Assembly (NCBI GenBank): GCA_947175175.1 | Contig: CAMWLV010000022.1 | Location: forward strand, 1 to 36,293 | Direction of reading: 5' to 3' | DNA length: 36,293 nt | Source of the DNA: an uncultured Lachnospiraceae bacterium | GTDB lineage: Bacteria > Bacillota > Clostridia > Lachnospirales > Lachnospiraceae | Part shown: piece by piece, positions 16,381-24,077 of the stretch | Position numbering within the stretch: position 1 is the stretch's first letter | How the letters are laid out: every line of letters begins with the position of its first letter | Position numbers and translations under genes: made by a program | The notes under the pieces: model-generated | Told to the model about the DNA's origin: nothing | Databases searched by the model: none | The model's input: the letters and a program-made list of their open reading frames with translations, nothing else

Positions 16381-16976
16381 GATCATTCTATGATACCAAA
16401 TCAAGAGGATTGTCCTCCAAGAGTGCTGGCTGATCTTTTCATCATCTATTCAATATGTTACTTTATGCCAAGGCTCCCAAATGCTATAAGGGTTCCCATG
16501 AGAACCGTAGCTGTGGTCACTGCCGTGCACCTCCTGCGACACCTTATGGTGATTGCCGCGAAAGCCTGCAGCCCGGACATTACGCCAAGAGCTATGACAC
16601 AAATGCTGCATCCCCAGTTTTAGCCACCAGCAGGATATTTCTACTGGCGGAATGCTGATAACGCGAGGGTTAGACTGGTGTGCTGGTTTGGGATAAGCCA
16701 TGGTTTCGTTCCCCATCCATAAAAGAAAGGTGTTGATTACCCATGAAGAGAGCCGATTATCTGTCAACGCTTTTTGTCGTACATGTCCACCAAATTTTGT
16801 TATAATCCAAAAATTCAAAAACTGGGGGATTACTTTAATCTTTACGAATAATCAAATCAATACGTTATGCCTTCGGATTTTTTATCAGCATAATAACAGA
16901 TACAGCAATTCGCAGAAGTAAATTTGACCAAGCGATTACTTATAAGATTATGTTACAATCTTTTTATCCGGTCAGA
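16381..16976. other. Unassigned region between the operon and the secreted peptide gene
   Basis: Overlapping open frames of 60-120 codons occur on both strands (for example 16390-16623 plus and 16450-16818 minus), but none has a ribosome site or a domain I recognise. The segment 16480-16680 is GC-richer than its surroundings. One minus frame encodes a hydrophobic stretch near 16460-16600. It may be a decayed gene or a small membrane peptide gene; I make no call. Confidence 0.35.
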
Positions 16977-17024
16977 CAAGGGACAGAATTGTCAAGTATG
17001 ATAACTTGACAATTCTGTCCCTTG
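16977..17024 (+). promoter_or_regulatory. Perfect 20-bp inverted repeat with 8-base loop before the secreted peptide gene
   Basis: CAAGGGACAGAATTGTCAAG (16977-16996) is the exact complement of 17005-17024, separated by TATGATAA. The right arm contains TTGACA (17006-17011), with TATGAT 15 bp downstream at 17027-17032, a possible promoter. No U-run follows. It may be an operator for the adjacent regulator or an RNA hairpin in the leader. Confidence 0.5.
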
Positions 17025-17081
17025 TATATGATCACAAATTCAGATACATTGAAGATATCTAAAAAATGGAGGTGTTGATAT

Positions 17082-17246
17082 ATGAAAAGATCAAATTTCA
17101 AAAAAATGCTGTTAACTCTTGCACTTGTTATTATTATACAGAATAGTGTTATCGCAGCGCAAACTTTGCCGGGGAATCCTTATGCTGGGGATGAATCTGT
17201 TTCTCCTTGTAACGATAAACCCATTCATGACGAACACATTAATTGA
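17082..17246 (+). CDS. 54-aa secreted peptide, candidate signalling pro-peptide
   Basis: This small gene has a strong ribosome site (TGGAGGTG) 8 bases before ATG 17082. The product starts MKRSNFKKMLLTLALVIIIQ, a classic positively charged, hydrophobic signal peptide, with a likely cleavage after NSVIAA. The exported remainder is about 28 residues, Pro-, Asp- and His-rich, with one Cys (SPCNDKPIHDEHIN at the end). Its last 22 bases overlap the 3' end of the convergent HTH regulator. Small secreted pro-peptides next to a TPR-type HTH regulator are the hallmark of RRNPP systems (PlcR-PapR, Rgg-SHP), in which a processed C-terminal oligopeptide re-enters the cell. That role is inferred from context; a decoy or a small toxin is possible. 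Confidence 0.6.
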   Translation: MKRSNFKKMLLTLALVIIIQNSVIAAQTLPGNPYAGDESVSPCNDKPIHDEHIN

Positions 17247-19144
17247 TTGAGTTTATCAGAATAAAAACTTTCATCAAAAACCTGTCTGCAAAAATGACTG
17301 AGTGCGAGACACGCCCTTAATCCATCAGTCATTTTTTCTTTACCCAATTGCTGTCCATCACGAGCTTTCTGCTCCTTGGCATTCCACAACATGTCATAGA
17401 CAAATTCATCCGCTGCACCAAGCCTCCTGCACTTGAGCACTTCCTTCAACGCCTTTCTGCTCAACCCTGTTGCAAGCTGATACTCGCCCATATTTCCCAG
17501 TTCGCTCGCAATAAGCATAATGACAAATTCATATATGGCAATGTAATCTGCCAGCAGGTTTTCCTGCTCAAACTTCTCAAAGAAATGCAGCATAAAATCT
17601 ATCTGCTTCCTTTTTTCTGTTTCGTCAAGCCATTGTATGCTTTTCCGAATACAGACCATCTCCATCTCCGTCAGATAGAGCTCCCCAACATCACGCAGTC
17701 TCTGCAGATCCAGTGTACACTGGAGCGCCGCTTTTTCCCTTGCAGCAAATGCTTCCCCTGTGATCTTCCCTTCCATCAGGTCCAGTGACGCTTCGGCTTC
17801 CATTACATACTGCCTGTTTTCTGGTATCTCCAGACAGAGCGCTTCCTTTAACTGGTTCAGCACTTCCCTTGCCCGTCCGGTCTCACGGTTATTCCGGCAG
17901 CGCATCAGTTCCAGATTTAACTCAAGTGCTTTCCTGTCGTTTGTCACAAGATCCGTCTTCTGGATCTCCTTGGACAAGCCAAGCCTCCGCATCACCTGTC
18001 CAAGCGCTTCCCGCTGCATATTGACCAGCTTCTTCTCCGCCCTGCGCAGTGATTTTACCGAGCAGATGCCCGCACACACCTCCTGCTGCGTCATTCCATA
18101 CATGTTCCTGCGGATGCGCAGGACATCCCCGATCGAGAATACCCACCGCTGCCGGTACAGGTAAGTGCAGTCCTGCATATATTCCGGTATCCCATATTCC
18201 GCATATAGTTTCTTCAGCAGTTCTTCCATCTCCACGCTCTCCTGAAGGGCTGCTATATACTCCTCTATCCCCTGTTCATTCCCGTTTCCTGCAGGGCAGT
18301 TTATGATCTGTGTCAATATCTCCCTTTTGCACTCCAGCAGTTCCACCAGATAAAATGCCCACTGTGTATCGCGTAGCATCTCAATTGCCCGGTCACAGAC
18401 CTGCAAAGCTTTTTTCCTGCTGGTTATTGTCACTTCCCCACCGCCGGATAAAAGATCCCGCAAGTAGTAAAACGCAATCTTAGGGTATATTTTTGCTTTT
18501 GATAATGTATCATAAAGGGATTTTTCCACATATCCCATCAGATACTGGCACTTTGCGGCAAACTCTTCTGCCATGGTGCCATTTTCTTTTTTATAAAACT
18601 CATATTCCAGCACCATGTTGATTTCCACAACGGACAGCGCTTTTTCCCTCACGTAAATCTGTTCCACTTCTGGTACTGTAATGCGCACCGCCGTTTCATA
18701 ACAGCTGCCGAGTTTTGCGCAGTCTGCCCCCTGCTGTTTCAATAACTCCGCTTTTATGACATGGCAGAACTGGGACTTGATCTTATCCCCTGCCGGATCC
18801 TGTCTTTCAAAAGCCCCGATCAGTTTTTGTACCTTTTGAAATGCTTTCTGTTCAATGGCATACAGGATCTCCTGCTGCATCTCCCATATCGCATAGTCCT
18901 CCTTGTCCAGCAGGTTTTCATGCAGATCCGTCGCGACTCCCAGCCTGCCCAGCAGACGGTTCCGCAGCATTTTTCCGGCTGGTCTTTGTCCGTTCTCAAT
19001 CTTCGAAAGCAGGCTTGCTTCTACCAAACCTTCTCCCAGCACTTCGTCTGACACGCCCGATTCTTCCCGCACTCCTTTTAGAAATGCAGAAAAATCCTGA
19101 TCAGCCTGCCGGAGTTCCTTCGTCCCTTTTCTTCGCTTTCTCAT
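17225..19144 (-). CDS. Large transcriptional regulator with two XRE-type HTH domains and helical repeats (RRNPP-like)
   Basis: A 639-aa protein. An N-terminal XRE-like HTH spans about residues 17-75 (LGEGLVEASLLSKIENGQRP). A long helical region compatible with TPR repeats follows (about 85-335). A second HTH lies at about 338-392 (VLRIRRNMYGMTQQEVCAGI, then CSVKSLRRAEKK), and helical repeats continue to the end. Single HTH-TPR proteins of 280-450 aa that bind exported peptides form the RRNPP group; here the module appears doubled in one chain. ATG 19144 follows AAGGAG by 11 bases, downstream of a promoter at 19171-19200. It is convergent with a 54-aa secreted peptide gene and next to an export operon, so it may sense that peptide and control these genes. 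Peptide binding is not shown. Confidence 0.7.
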   Translation of the reverse strand: MRKRRKGTKELRQADQDFSAFLKGVREESGVSDEVLGEGLVEASLLSKIENGQRPAGKMLRNRLLGRLGVATDLHENLLDKEDYAIWEMQQEILYAIEQKAFQKVQKLIGAFERQDPAGDKIKSQFCHVIKAELLKQQGADCAKLGSCYETAVRITVPEVEQIYVREKALSVVEINMVLEYEFYKKENGTMAEEFAAKCQYLMGYVEKSLYDTLSKAKIYPKIAFYYLRDLLSGGGEVTITSRKKALQVCDRAIEMLRDTQWAFYLVELLECKREILTQIINCPAGNGNEQGIEEYIAALQESVEMEELLKKLYAEYGIPEYMQDCTYLYRQRWVFSIGDVLRIRRNMYGMTQQEVCAGICSVKSLRRAEKKLVNMQREALGQVMRRLGLSKEIQKTDLVTNDRKALELNLELMRCRNNRETGRAREVLNQLKEALCLEIPENRQYVMEAEASLDLMEGKITGEAFAAREKAALQCTLDLQRLRDVGELYLTEMEMVCIRKSIQWLDETEKRKQIDFMLHFFEKFEQENLLADYIAIYEFVIMLIASELGNMGEYQLATGLSRKALKEVLKCRRLGAADEFVYDMLWNAKEQKARDGQQLGKEKMTDGLRACLALSHFCRQVFDESFYSDKLNQLMCSS

Positions 19145-19170
19145 CTATATATAGTCTCCTTATGAAGTTC

Positions 19171-19200
19171 ATTGTACCATGTCCCTCCCCCCGCGCACAA
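19171..19200 (-). promoter_or_regulatory. Promoter of the HTH regulator
   Basis: On the minus strand, TTGTGC (complement of 19195-19200), 18 bp, TACAAT (complement of 19171-19176), about 27 bp upstream of the start codon. Confidence 0.5.
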
Positions 19201-19318
19201 GAGACAGCCATGTACATCAGAGAACACATAACAGTAAGATGCATCAAGTCATGGTATATGACTTTGACATCATGGGGCAATTTCGCATGGCATAATGCAG
19301 AGAGGATACAAACTCTCC

Positions 19319-19351
19319 GTTAAAATTCACAAATTTTTAATAAATTTTAAC
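19319..19351. promoter_or_regulatory. Inverted repeat upstream of the pyruvate formate-lyase promoter
   Basis: GTTAAAATT (19319-19327) and AATTTTAAC (19343-19351) form a perfect 9-bp dyad with a 15-bp centre, about 32 bp upstream of the -35. It is a candidate site for a redox or NADH-responsive regulator. It does not match the Rex consensus closely. The rest of 19201-19318 shows nothing I can name. Confidence 0.35.
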
Positions 19352-19383
19352 CCTCTGTACACAAAAAAGTACAAAGAATAGTG

Positions 19384-19413
19384 TTGACGTGTATACAAAA
19401 TTGAGGATATAAT
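19384..19413 (+). promoter_or_regulatory. Promoter of the pyruvate formate-lyase operon
   Basis: TTGACG (19384-19389), 18 bp, TATAAT (19408-19413). The leader of about 110 bases contains a small hairpin GCGGT/ACCGC (19481-19495) before the ribosome site at about 19519-19524. Confidence 0.75.
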
Positions 19414-19532
19414 ACAGTTATAGATGTTAGACAGGATTTCACAATTTCGTAACATTTAACATTCTAAATTTCAGTAACCAGCGGTGTCATACCGCATAAA
19501 AATTAAATTTATATTTTAGGAGGCTTTGCAAA

Positions 19533-21572
19533 ATGAGACCAGAATGGAAAGATTTTGTAGGTGGCAAATGGGAAAGCGAGATCAATGTACGTGACTTCAT
19601 TCAGAAGAATTTCACACCATATGAAGGAGATGAGGCTTTCTTAGCAGGACCTACACAGAACACAAAGGATTTATGGGACATGGTTCTTGATCTTCAGAAG
19701 AAGGAAAGAGAAGCCGGCGGTGTACTTGACATGGACACAAAGGTTATCTCTACCATTACTTCTCATGGTCCGGGATACCTCGACAAGAGCAAGGAGACGA
19801 TCGTTGGTTTCCAGACAGATAAGCCTTTCAAGCGTTCTTTACAGCCTTATGGCGGTATCAGAATGGCAGAGAAAGCCTGCTCAGACAACGGCTACGAAGT
19901 AGATCCTGAGATCAGTGAGTTCTTCTCTACACACAGAAAAACACACAATGCAGGATGTTTCGACGCTTACAATCAGGAGATGAGAGCATGCCGTTCATCA
20001 CACATCATCACAGGTCTTCCCGATGCTTATGGACGTGGACGTATCATCGGTGACTACAGAAGAGTTGCTCTCTATGGTATCGACAGACTGATCGAGGATA
20101 AGCAGGCTCAGAAGGATTCCACAGGCCGCGTTATGACCGATGATGTGATTCGTCTTCGCGAAGAGCTTTCAGAGCAGATGGTTGCTTTGAAGCTGATGAA
20201 AGAAATGGCTGCTTCTTATGGCTGTGATATTTCTAAGCCGGCTACAAACGTACAGGAAGCAATCCAGGCTACTTATTTCGGATACTTATGTGCAGTTAAA
20301 GAGCAGAACGGTGCAGCTATGTCTCTTGGCCGTACATCTACATTCCTTGATTGCTACGCACAGAGAGACTTAAAGAACGGAACATTCACAGAGGAGCAGA
20401 TTCAGGAGTTTGTTGACCACTTCATCATGAAGCTTCGTCTGATCAAGTTTGCTCGTACTCCTGAATACAACCAGATCTTCGCAGGCGATCCTGTATGGGT
20501 AACAGAGTCACTCGGCGGTGTTGGCGTAGACGGACGTCCTCTGGTAACAAAGATGTCCTTCCGTTATCTGAACACATTGACAAACCTCGGACCCAGCCCA
20601 GAGCCGAACTTAACAGTACTTTGGTCTACAAGACTTCCTGAGAACTGGAAGAGATACTGTGCAAAGATGTCGATCCAGACTTCTTCTATCCAGTACGAGA
20701 ACGACGATCTGATGCGTGTTACACACGGTGACGATTATGGTATCGCTTGCTGCGTATCTTCTATGGTTATTGGTAAGGAAATGCAGTTCTTCGGAGCTCG
20801 TGCAAACGTTGCTAAGTGCTTACTCTACGCTTTGAATGGCGGTGTGGACGAAGTTACCAAGAAGCAGGTTGGTCCTAAGTATCGTCCTGTTGAGGGTGAC
20901 GTTCTTGACTACGATGATGTATACAGCAAATTCATGGATATGCTTGAGTGGCAGGCAGATGTGTATGTAAATACACTGAATATCATCCACTACATGCATG
21001 ACAAATACTGCTATGAGAGAGCAGAGATGGCTCTTCATGACAGAGATGTTAAGAGATACTTTGCTACAGGTGTTGCTGGTCTTTCTATTGTTGCTGACTC
21101 TTTATCAGCAATTAAGTATGCCAAGGTAAAACCGATTCGCGACGAGGACGGCATCATTGTTGACTTCGAGACAACTGGCGATTTCCCTAAGTATGGTAAT
21201 GACGATGACCGCGTTGACCTGATCGCACAGGATATCGTTCACAAGTTTATGACAGCAATCAGAAGACATCATACCTACAGAAATGGTGTTCCCACCACTT
21301 CTATCCTTACAATTACATCTAATGTAACATATGGTAAGGCTACAGGTAACACACCTGATGGACGTAAGAAGGGACAGCCGTTTGCTCCTGGTGCAAACCC
21401 AATGCATGGACGTGATACACATGGTGCAGTAGCTTCTCTGTCTTCTGTATCAAAGCTTCCGTTCAAGGATGCACAGGATGGTATCTCAAATACCTTTACA
21501 ATCATTCCGAACGCTCTTGGTAAGGAAGCTAAGGTCTTTTCTGGAGATATTGAACTTGACCTGAATAATTAG
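19533..21572 (+). CDS. pflB: Pyruvate formate-lyase catalytic core lacking the glycyl-radical domain
   Basis: A 679-aa formate C-acetyltransferase core that splits pyruvate with CoA into acetyl-CoA and formate. The catalytic Cys pair is C406-C407 in [20 protein letters not shown] (E. coli C418-C419). The protein follows the family up to [20 protein letters not shown] and stops at LDLNN. The C-terminal 70-80 residues that carry the radical Gly in ordinary 750-760-aa enzymes are absent and instead encoded as a separate 80-aa protein at 21934-22176. Activity must therefore depend on assembly of the two chains. ATG 19533 follows AGGAGG. The usual lyase motifs are otherwise intact, so it is not a decayed gene. 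The activating enzyme is encoded at 24810. Confidence 0.92.
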   Translation: MRPEWKDFVGGKWESEINVRDFIQKNFTPYEGDEAFLAGPTQNTKDLWDMVLDLQKKEREAGGVLDMDTKVISTITSHGPGYLDKSKETIVGFQTDKPFKRSLQPYGGIRMAEKACSDNGYEVDPEISEFFSTHRKTHNAGCFDAYNQEMRACRSSHIITGLPDAYGRGRIIGDYRRVALYGIDRLIEDKQAQKDSTGRVMTDDVIRLREELSEQMVALKLMKEMAASYGCDISKPATNVQEAIQATYFGYLCAVKEQNGAAMSLGRTSTFLDCYAQRDLKNGTFTEEQIQEFVDHFIMKLRLIKFARTPEYNQIFAGDPVWVTESLGGVGVDGRPLVTKMSFRYLNTLTNLGPSPEPNLTVLWSTRLPENWKRYCAKMSIQTSSIQYENDDLMRVTHGDDYGIACCVSSMVIGKEMQFFGARANVAKCLLYALNGGVDEVTKKQVGPKYRPVEGDVLDYDDVYSKFMDMLEWQADVYVNTLNIIHYMHDKYCYERAEMALHDRDVKRYFATGVAGLSIVADSLSAIKYAKVKPIRDEDGIIVDFETTGDFPKYGNDDDRVDLIAQDIVHKFMTAIRRHHTYRNGVPTTSILTITSNVTYGKATGNTPDGRKKGQPFAPGANPMHGRDTHGAVASLSSVSKLPFKDAQDGISNTFTIIPNALGKEAKVFSGDIELDLNN

Positions 21573-21632
21573 TTTCGTGCCAGAAAAGCCCTTGGTCTTC
21601 TCTGGAGATATCGAGCTTGACCTGAACAATTC
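21534..21632 (+). repeat. Duplicated 3' end of the pyruvate formate-lyase core
   Basis: The segment coding [12 protein letters not shown] at 21534-21569 recurs at 21595-21630, 61 bp later and in another frame. The two copies differ at only four bases, all synonymous third positions. The second copy lies after the stop codon and reads on as SYKSAAGTPAAAI then stop; a GTG at 21577 could start it. It looks like an ancestral or alternative C-terminus left beside the present one. Confidence 0.75.
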
Positions 21633-21640
21633 GTACAAAT

Positions 21641-21664
21641 CAGCTGCAGGAACTCCTGCAGCTG
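21641..21664 (+). promoter_or_regulatory. Perfect intercistronic hairpin between pflB and the downstream small genes
   Basis: CAGCTGCAGG (21641-21650) pairs with CCTGCAGCTG (21655-21664) around the loop AACT. Only CTATATAAAAG follows, with no U-run, so it is probably a processing or stability element, or a partial attenuator, setting the ratio of core to glycyl-radical subunit. Confidence 0.6.
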
Positions 21665-21694
21665 CTATATAAAAGAGAGGAATAGGTGTAGTTT

Positions 21695-21898
21695 ATGGAT
21701 GAGAAATCAATGATTGACGACCTTGTATCACAGCTTGATGCTGGTTTCTCCAGTGAGAAAGCTGTGGGACATTTCAATGTAGATGTCAGCGAGGACGCTT
21801 CCACAAAAGAAGTCCAGACACTTGGATGTACAGACTGTTCCAGCAATCCCATGGCATGCAGTGTACCAACACTCCATGAGGGATTGGATAATGAATAA
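21695..21898 (+). CDS. 67-aa Cys-rich protein related to the start of the glycyl-radical domain
   Basis: I do not know a named family. Residues 6-33 (MIDDLVSQLDAGFSSEKAVG followed by HFNVDVSE) line up with the first part of the neighbouring glycyl-radical protein ([24 protein letters not shown]). The RVSGYAV radical loop is missing. Instead there is a tail with TLGCTDCSSNPMACSVPTLH, that is C-x2-C-x6-C. The ATG at 21695 has AGGTG six bases upstream and the gene sits between the two halves of pyruvate formate-lyase, so it is co-transcribed. It may be a duplicate of the radical domain converted into a metal-binding or thiol-based protein, perhaps a chaperone or regulator of the enzyme. The similarity is visible; the role is speculation. 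Confidence 0.6.
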   Translation: MDEKSMIDDLVSQLDAGFSSEKAVGHFNVDVSEDASTKEVQTLGCTDCSSNPMACSVPTLHEGLDNE

Positions 21899-21933
21899 AT
21901 AACGATTGAAACAATATTAGGAGGTATATAACT

Positions 21934-22176
21934 ATGGCAAACAATACAGCACAGGTTGATAACTTAGTTTCATTATTAGATGGCTATGCAACAAAGGGCG
22001 GCCATCATCTTAACGTAAATGTTCTCAACAGAGACACTCTGTTAGATGCTCAGAAGCATCCTGAGAACTATCCTCAGCTGACAATCCGTGTATCTGGATA
22101 CGCTGTTAACTTCATCAAGTTGACACCGGAGCAGCAGGCAGACGTTATCTCTCGTACATTCCACGAGGCTATCTAA
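21934..22176 (+). CDS. grcA: Autonomous glycyl-radical subunit of pyruvate formate-lyase (GrcA-like)
   Basis: An 80-aa protein equal to the C-terminal domain of full-length pyruvate formate-lyase. [20 protein letters not shown] is followed by the radical motif RVSGYAVNF with the glycyl residue at G55, then [18 protein letters not shown]. PflA would abstract hydrogen from G55, and the radical would pass to the Cys pair of the separate core chain. E. coli GrcA (YfiD, 127 aa) acts as a spare part for damaged enzyme. Here the core has no such domain of its own, so this protein is probably an obligate subunit. The start follows TTAGGAGG. The operon ends 14 bp later at a strong terminator. Confidence 0.92.
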   Translation: MANNTAQVDNLVSLLDGYATKGGHHLNVNVLNRDTLLDAQKHPENYPQLTIRVSGYAVNFIKLTPEQQADVISRTFHEAI

Positions 22177-22189
22177 TTTAAGCACGACT

Positions 22190-22220
22190 AAAGCCCTGAG
22201 ACGTTTCTCAGGGCTTTTTA
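22190..22220 (+). terminator. Terminator of the pyruvate formate-lyase operon
   Basis: AAAGCCCTGAGA (22190-22201) and TCTCAGGGCTTT (22206-22217) form a 12-bp perfect stem with the loop CGTT, followed by further T residues. Confidence 0.9.
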
Positions 22221-22332
22221 TGCATAGGGGCTCATAAGGGATTTTAGTTGATGCCGATACAGAGGGAATTTGCCATTGATATGACAGATCGGCGACGAGT
22301 CGTAAAATCTTTCAGCGATGTATCCCGCTGCA

Positions 22333-22719
22333 TCAAAGTTCGCTTTCCACCAGCCCGTGCAGCTCGTCCACAGATTTCTTGCTGAGCTGCTTTCCTCCGG
22401 TGAGCGCTGATATAAATACCTCAATCGATCCGTCATAATAATCTGCCAGGATTTTATTCGCTTTCCCACGCGCATACTGCGCAGGGGTCAACGCTGCGGA
22501 ATAGCGCCGGCTTTTCTGGCTGGCATCCGCTGATATCAGTCCTTTGTCGATTAAATGTCTGATAAATGTATTGATTGTCTGCTTTTTCCAGTTTTTATGC
22601 AATTCCCCATTCAGATATTCCATAATCTCACTAAAGCCTTTTCCACCATCATTCTTCCACAAATAATCCATAATCAGGCTCTCTGACTGTGACATCTCAC
22701 ATTTGACATTATTATCCAT
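22333..22719 (-). CDS. BlaI/MecI/CopY-family transcriptional repressor
   Basis: A 128-aa winged-helix protein. The N-terminal DNA-binding domain (about residues 4-75) shows SESLIMDYLWKNDGGKGFSE then NWKKQTINTFIRHLIDKGLI, the typical BlaI/MecI/CopY helix and wing region. The C-terminal dimerisation region (EVFISALTGGKQLSKKSVDE) also fits the family. ATG 22719 is chosen because GGAGG lies 8 bases upstream. No BlaR1-like sensor protease, beta-lactamase or copper ATPase is adjacent, so its inducer and targets are unknown and its sensor is probably elsewhere. It probably represses its own promoter. Confidence 0.85.
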   Translation of the reverse strand: MDNNVKCEMSQSESLIMDYLWKNDGGKGFSEIMEYLNGELHKNWKKQTINTFIRHLIDKGLISADASQKSRRYSAALTPAQYARGKANKILADYYDGSIEVFISALTGGKQLSKKSVDELHGLVESEL

Positions 22720-22784
22720 AATGACTTCCTCCATTAATTGAAAACTGGTACGAAAAATCTCTACCATAGTAACCTATCACTTCT

Positions 22785-22813
22785 ATTCTACTTGCTTTTT
22801 GCACAACTGTAAA
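22785..22813 (-). promoter_or_regulatory. Promoter and possible operator of the BlaI-type gene
   Basis: On the minus strand, TTTACA (complement of 22808-22813), 17 bp, TAGAAT (complement of 22785-22790). TTTACAGTTGTGCAAA over the -35 resembles the TACA/TGTA operator half-sites of the BlaI/CopY family, imperfectly. Confidence 0.45.
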
Positions 22814-22849
22814 GCACTTTTTGCATCTTTTTGCTTACTTTTTAAAACA

Positions 22850-22879
22850 AATGCATGGATTATTTCTAATCTATGCATT
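22850..22879 (-). terminator. Terminator of the sigma factor/DUF4179 operon
   Basis: On the minus strand, a 13-bp stem (22867-22879 with 22850-22862, one G-U type mismatch) has a GAAA tetraloop and is followed by TGTTTTAAAAA. It lies 17 bp after the DUF4179 stop. Confidence 0.65.
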
Positions 22880-22895
22880 GCAATCTGTTCGCTTT

Positions 22896-24077
22896 TTAAT
22901 TTAATGGCACAATATACAACTTATCTTCCGGCATATTGTAATACTCCTGCTGTGTTTCAGGTCTTGTTTTGACAAACAACAGTGCGTCCACTTCTGCAGG
23001 ATCGATGATATGGTCAATTGCACAATATAATATATAAGTGTTAGTATCATCAGGATTGTATCCCTCCGAACCACCTTGTGTAATGCCTGTGAGCTGAGTT
23101 CCGTCCTTCAGGCGTACTCCTGTAAGCCGTGGTGCCTCCGCAAATGTGGTGGACTGGATCGCATTTCCGGCTTCATCCACCCCGTCAATTCCTACTTTCT
23201 GCAGCGGGAAGTTGTACTCAACATAGAATGAAATCGGCGAGATCTCCGCTTTTGTTACTGTGGCACCGCTGTCCCCAAGTGACTGCGACAATTCGATTGT
23301 CCTGACCTGCTCAGACGCCTCCAGTGTAAAATCAAAGGTCCATGTGGCATTAATATCCGGCGTATATGCTGCTTTGCTGACTGTTCCCAGATTTTGAAAC
23401 TCAATGTGGATTGGTTTTCCTATGAAACTGTTATCTTTCTGGTTTGTCATCAGTGTCATTATGTATTCCATACTGCAATCATCATTTTCATACTTTGCAA
23501 TGATGCTCCCGTCTGCGGTCTCTTTGACAGGAGTCCCATCGGTATATGTGAAGTTGCCATTACTGTCAACATGCAGGTTGTCAAAAAAACTCCCTCCCGT
23601 TGCACTGGGATAATCACCATCGACTGTCGTGACCACATATTCAAAATCAGGCTGTACACCTTCCTCAACGTGATATCCGTCTACCCGGAAAGAAATGTGT
23701 GCAAAATGGGCATCCACAATACTCTGCTGCACTGTAACGGTAATCCCTTCCTTTGTGACACTATTGCTCATTGGCATTGTGATCTGACTCTCCTCCAAAT
23801 ACTCCTTCTGCTCCTGTGTGGCATTAAATTTTTCCTCCATTCCGCTGCTCCAATGCATATATGCCGCACACGCCACAGTGCCTAACACCAATACCACTGC
23901 CGCCACAGCGATCCACATACCTTTTCGCGCCGCTTTTCCTGAATATATCATCGTCTTTCCTCCCTTTCCTGCCTTTTCCTGCTTGATCTGCCCAAATACA
24001 AGGTCTGCTCTCTGCTGGACAATATCTGGAATCACAATATCCATCTGCAATGTCTCGATCGCCTTTTCCTTCTTCAT
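22896..24077 (-). CDS. DUF4179-type membrane protein, putative anti-sigma factor
   Basis: A 393-aa protein. An N-terminal cytoplasmic segment of about 50 residues precedes one membrane helix (about 53-73, WIAVAAVVLVLGTVACAAYM). A large extracytoplasmic beta-rich region follows, with FRVDGYHVEEG and DGDYPSATGGSFF, as in DUF4179 proteins of Firmicutes. These are usually encoded directly after an ECF sigma factor and are thought to hold it at the membrane. Here its ATG overlaps the sigma gene's stop as ATGA, and its ribosome site GGAGGT lies in the last sigma codons, so translation is coupled. I see no zinc-binding anti-sigma motif; regulation by binding is inferred from gene order. Confidence 0.75.
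   Translation of the reverse strand: MKKEKAIETLQMDIVIPDIVQQRADLVFGQIKQEKAGKGGKTMIYSGKAARKGMWIAVAAVVLVLGTVACAAYMHWSSGMEEKFNATQEQKEYLEESQITMPMSNSVTKEGITVTVQQSIVDAHFAHISFRVDGYHVEEGVQPDFEYVVTTVDGDYPSATGGSFFDNLHVDSNGNFTYTDGTPVKETADGSIIAKYENDDCSMEYIMTLMTNQKDNSFIGKPIHIEFQNLGTVSKAAYTPDINATWTFDFTLEASEQVRTIELSQSLGDSGATVTKAEISPISFYVEYNFPLQKVGIDGVDEAGNAIQSTTFAEAPRLTGVRLKDGTQLTGITQGGSEGYNPDDTNTYILYCAIDHIIDPAEVDALLFVKTRPETQQEYYNMPEDKLYIVPLN

Noticed and set aside
17027-17081. Riboswitch in the leader of the 54-aa peptide gene
   Set aside because: The leader is short and AU-rich and has no conserved aptamer pattern apart from the inverted repeat already listed.
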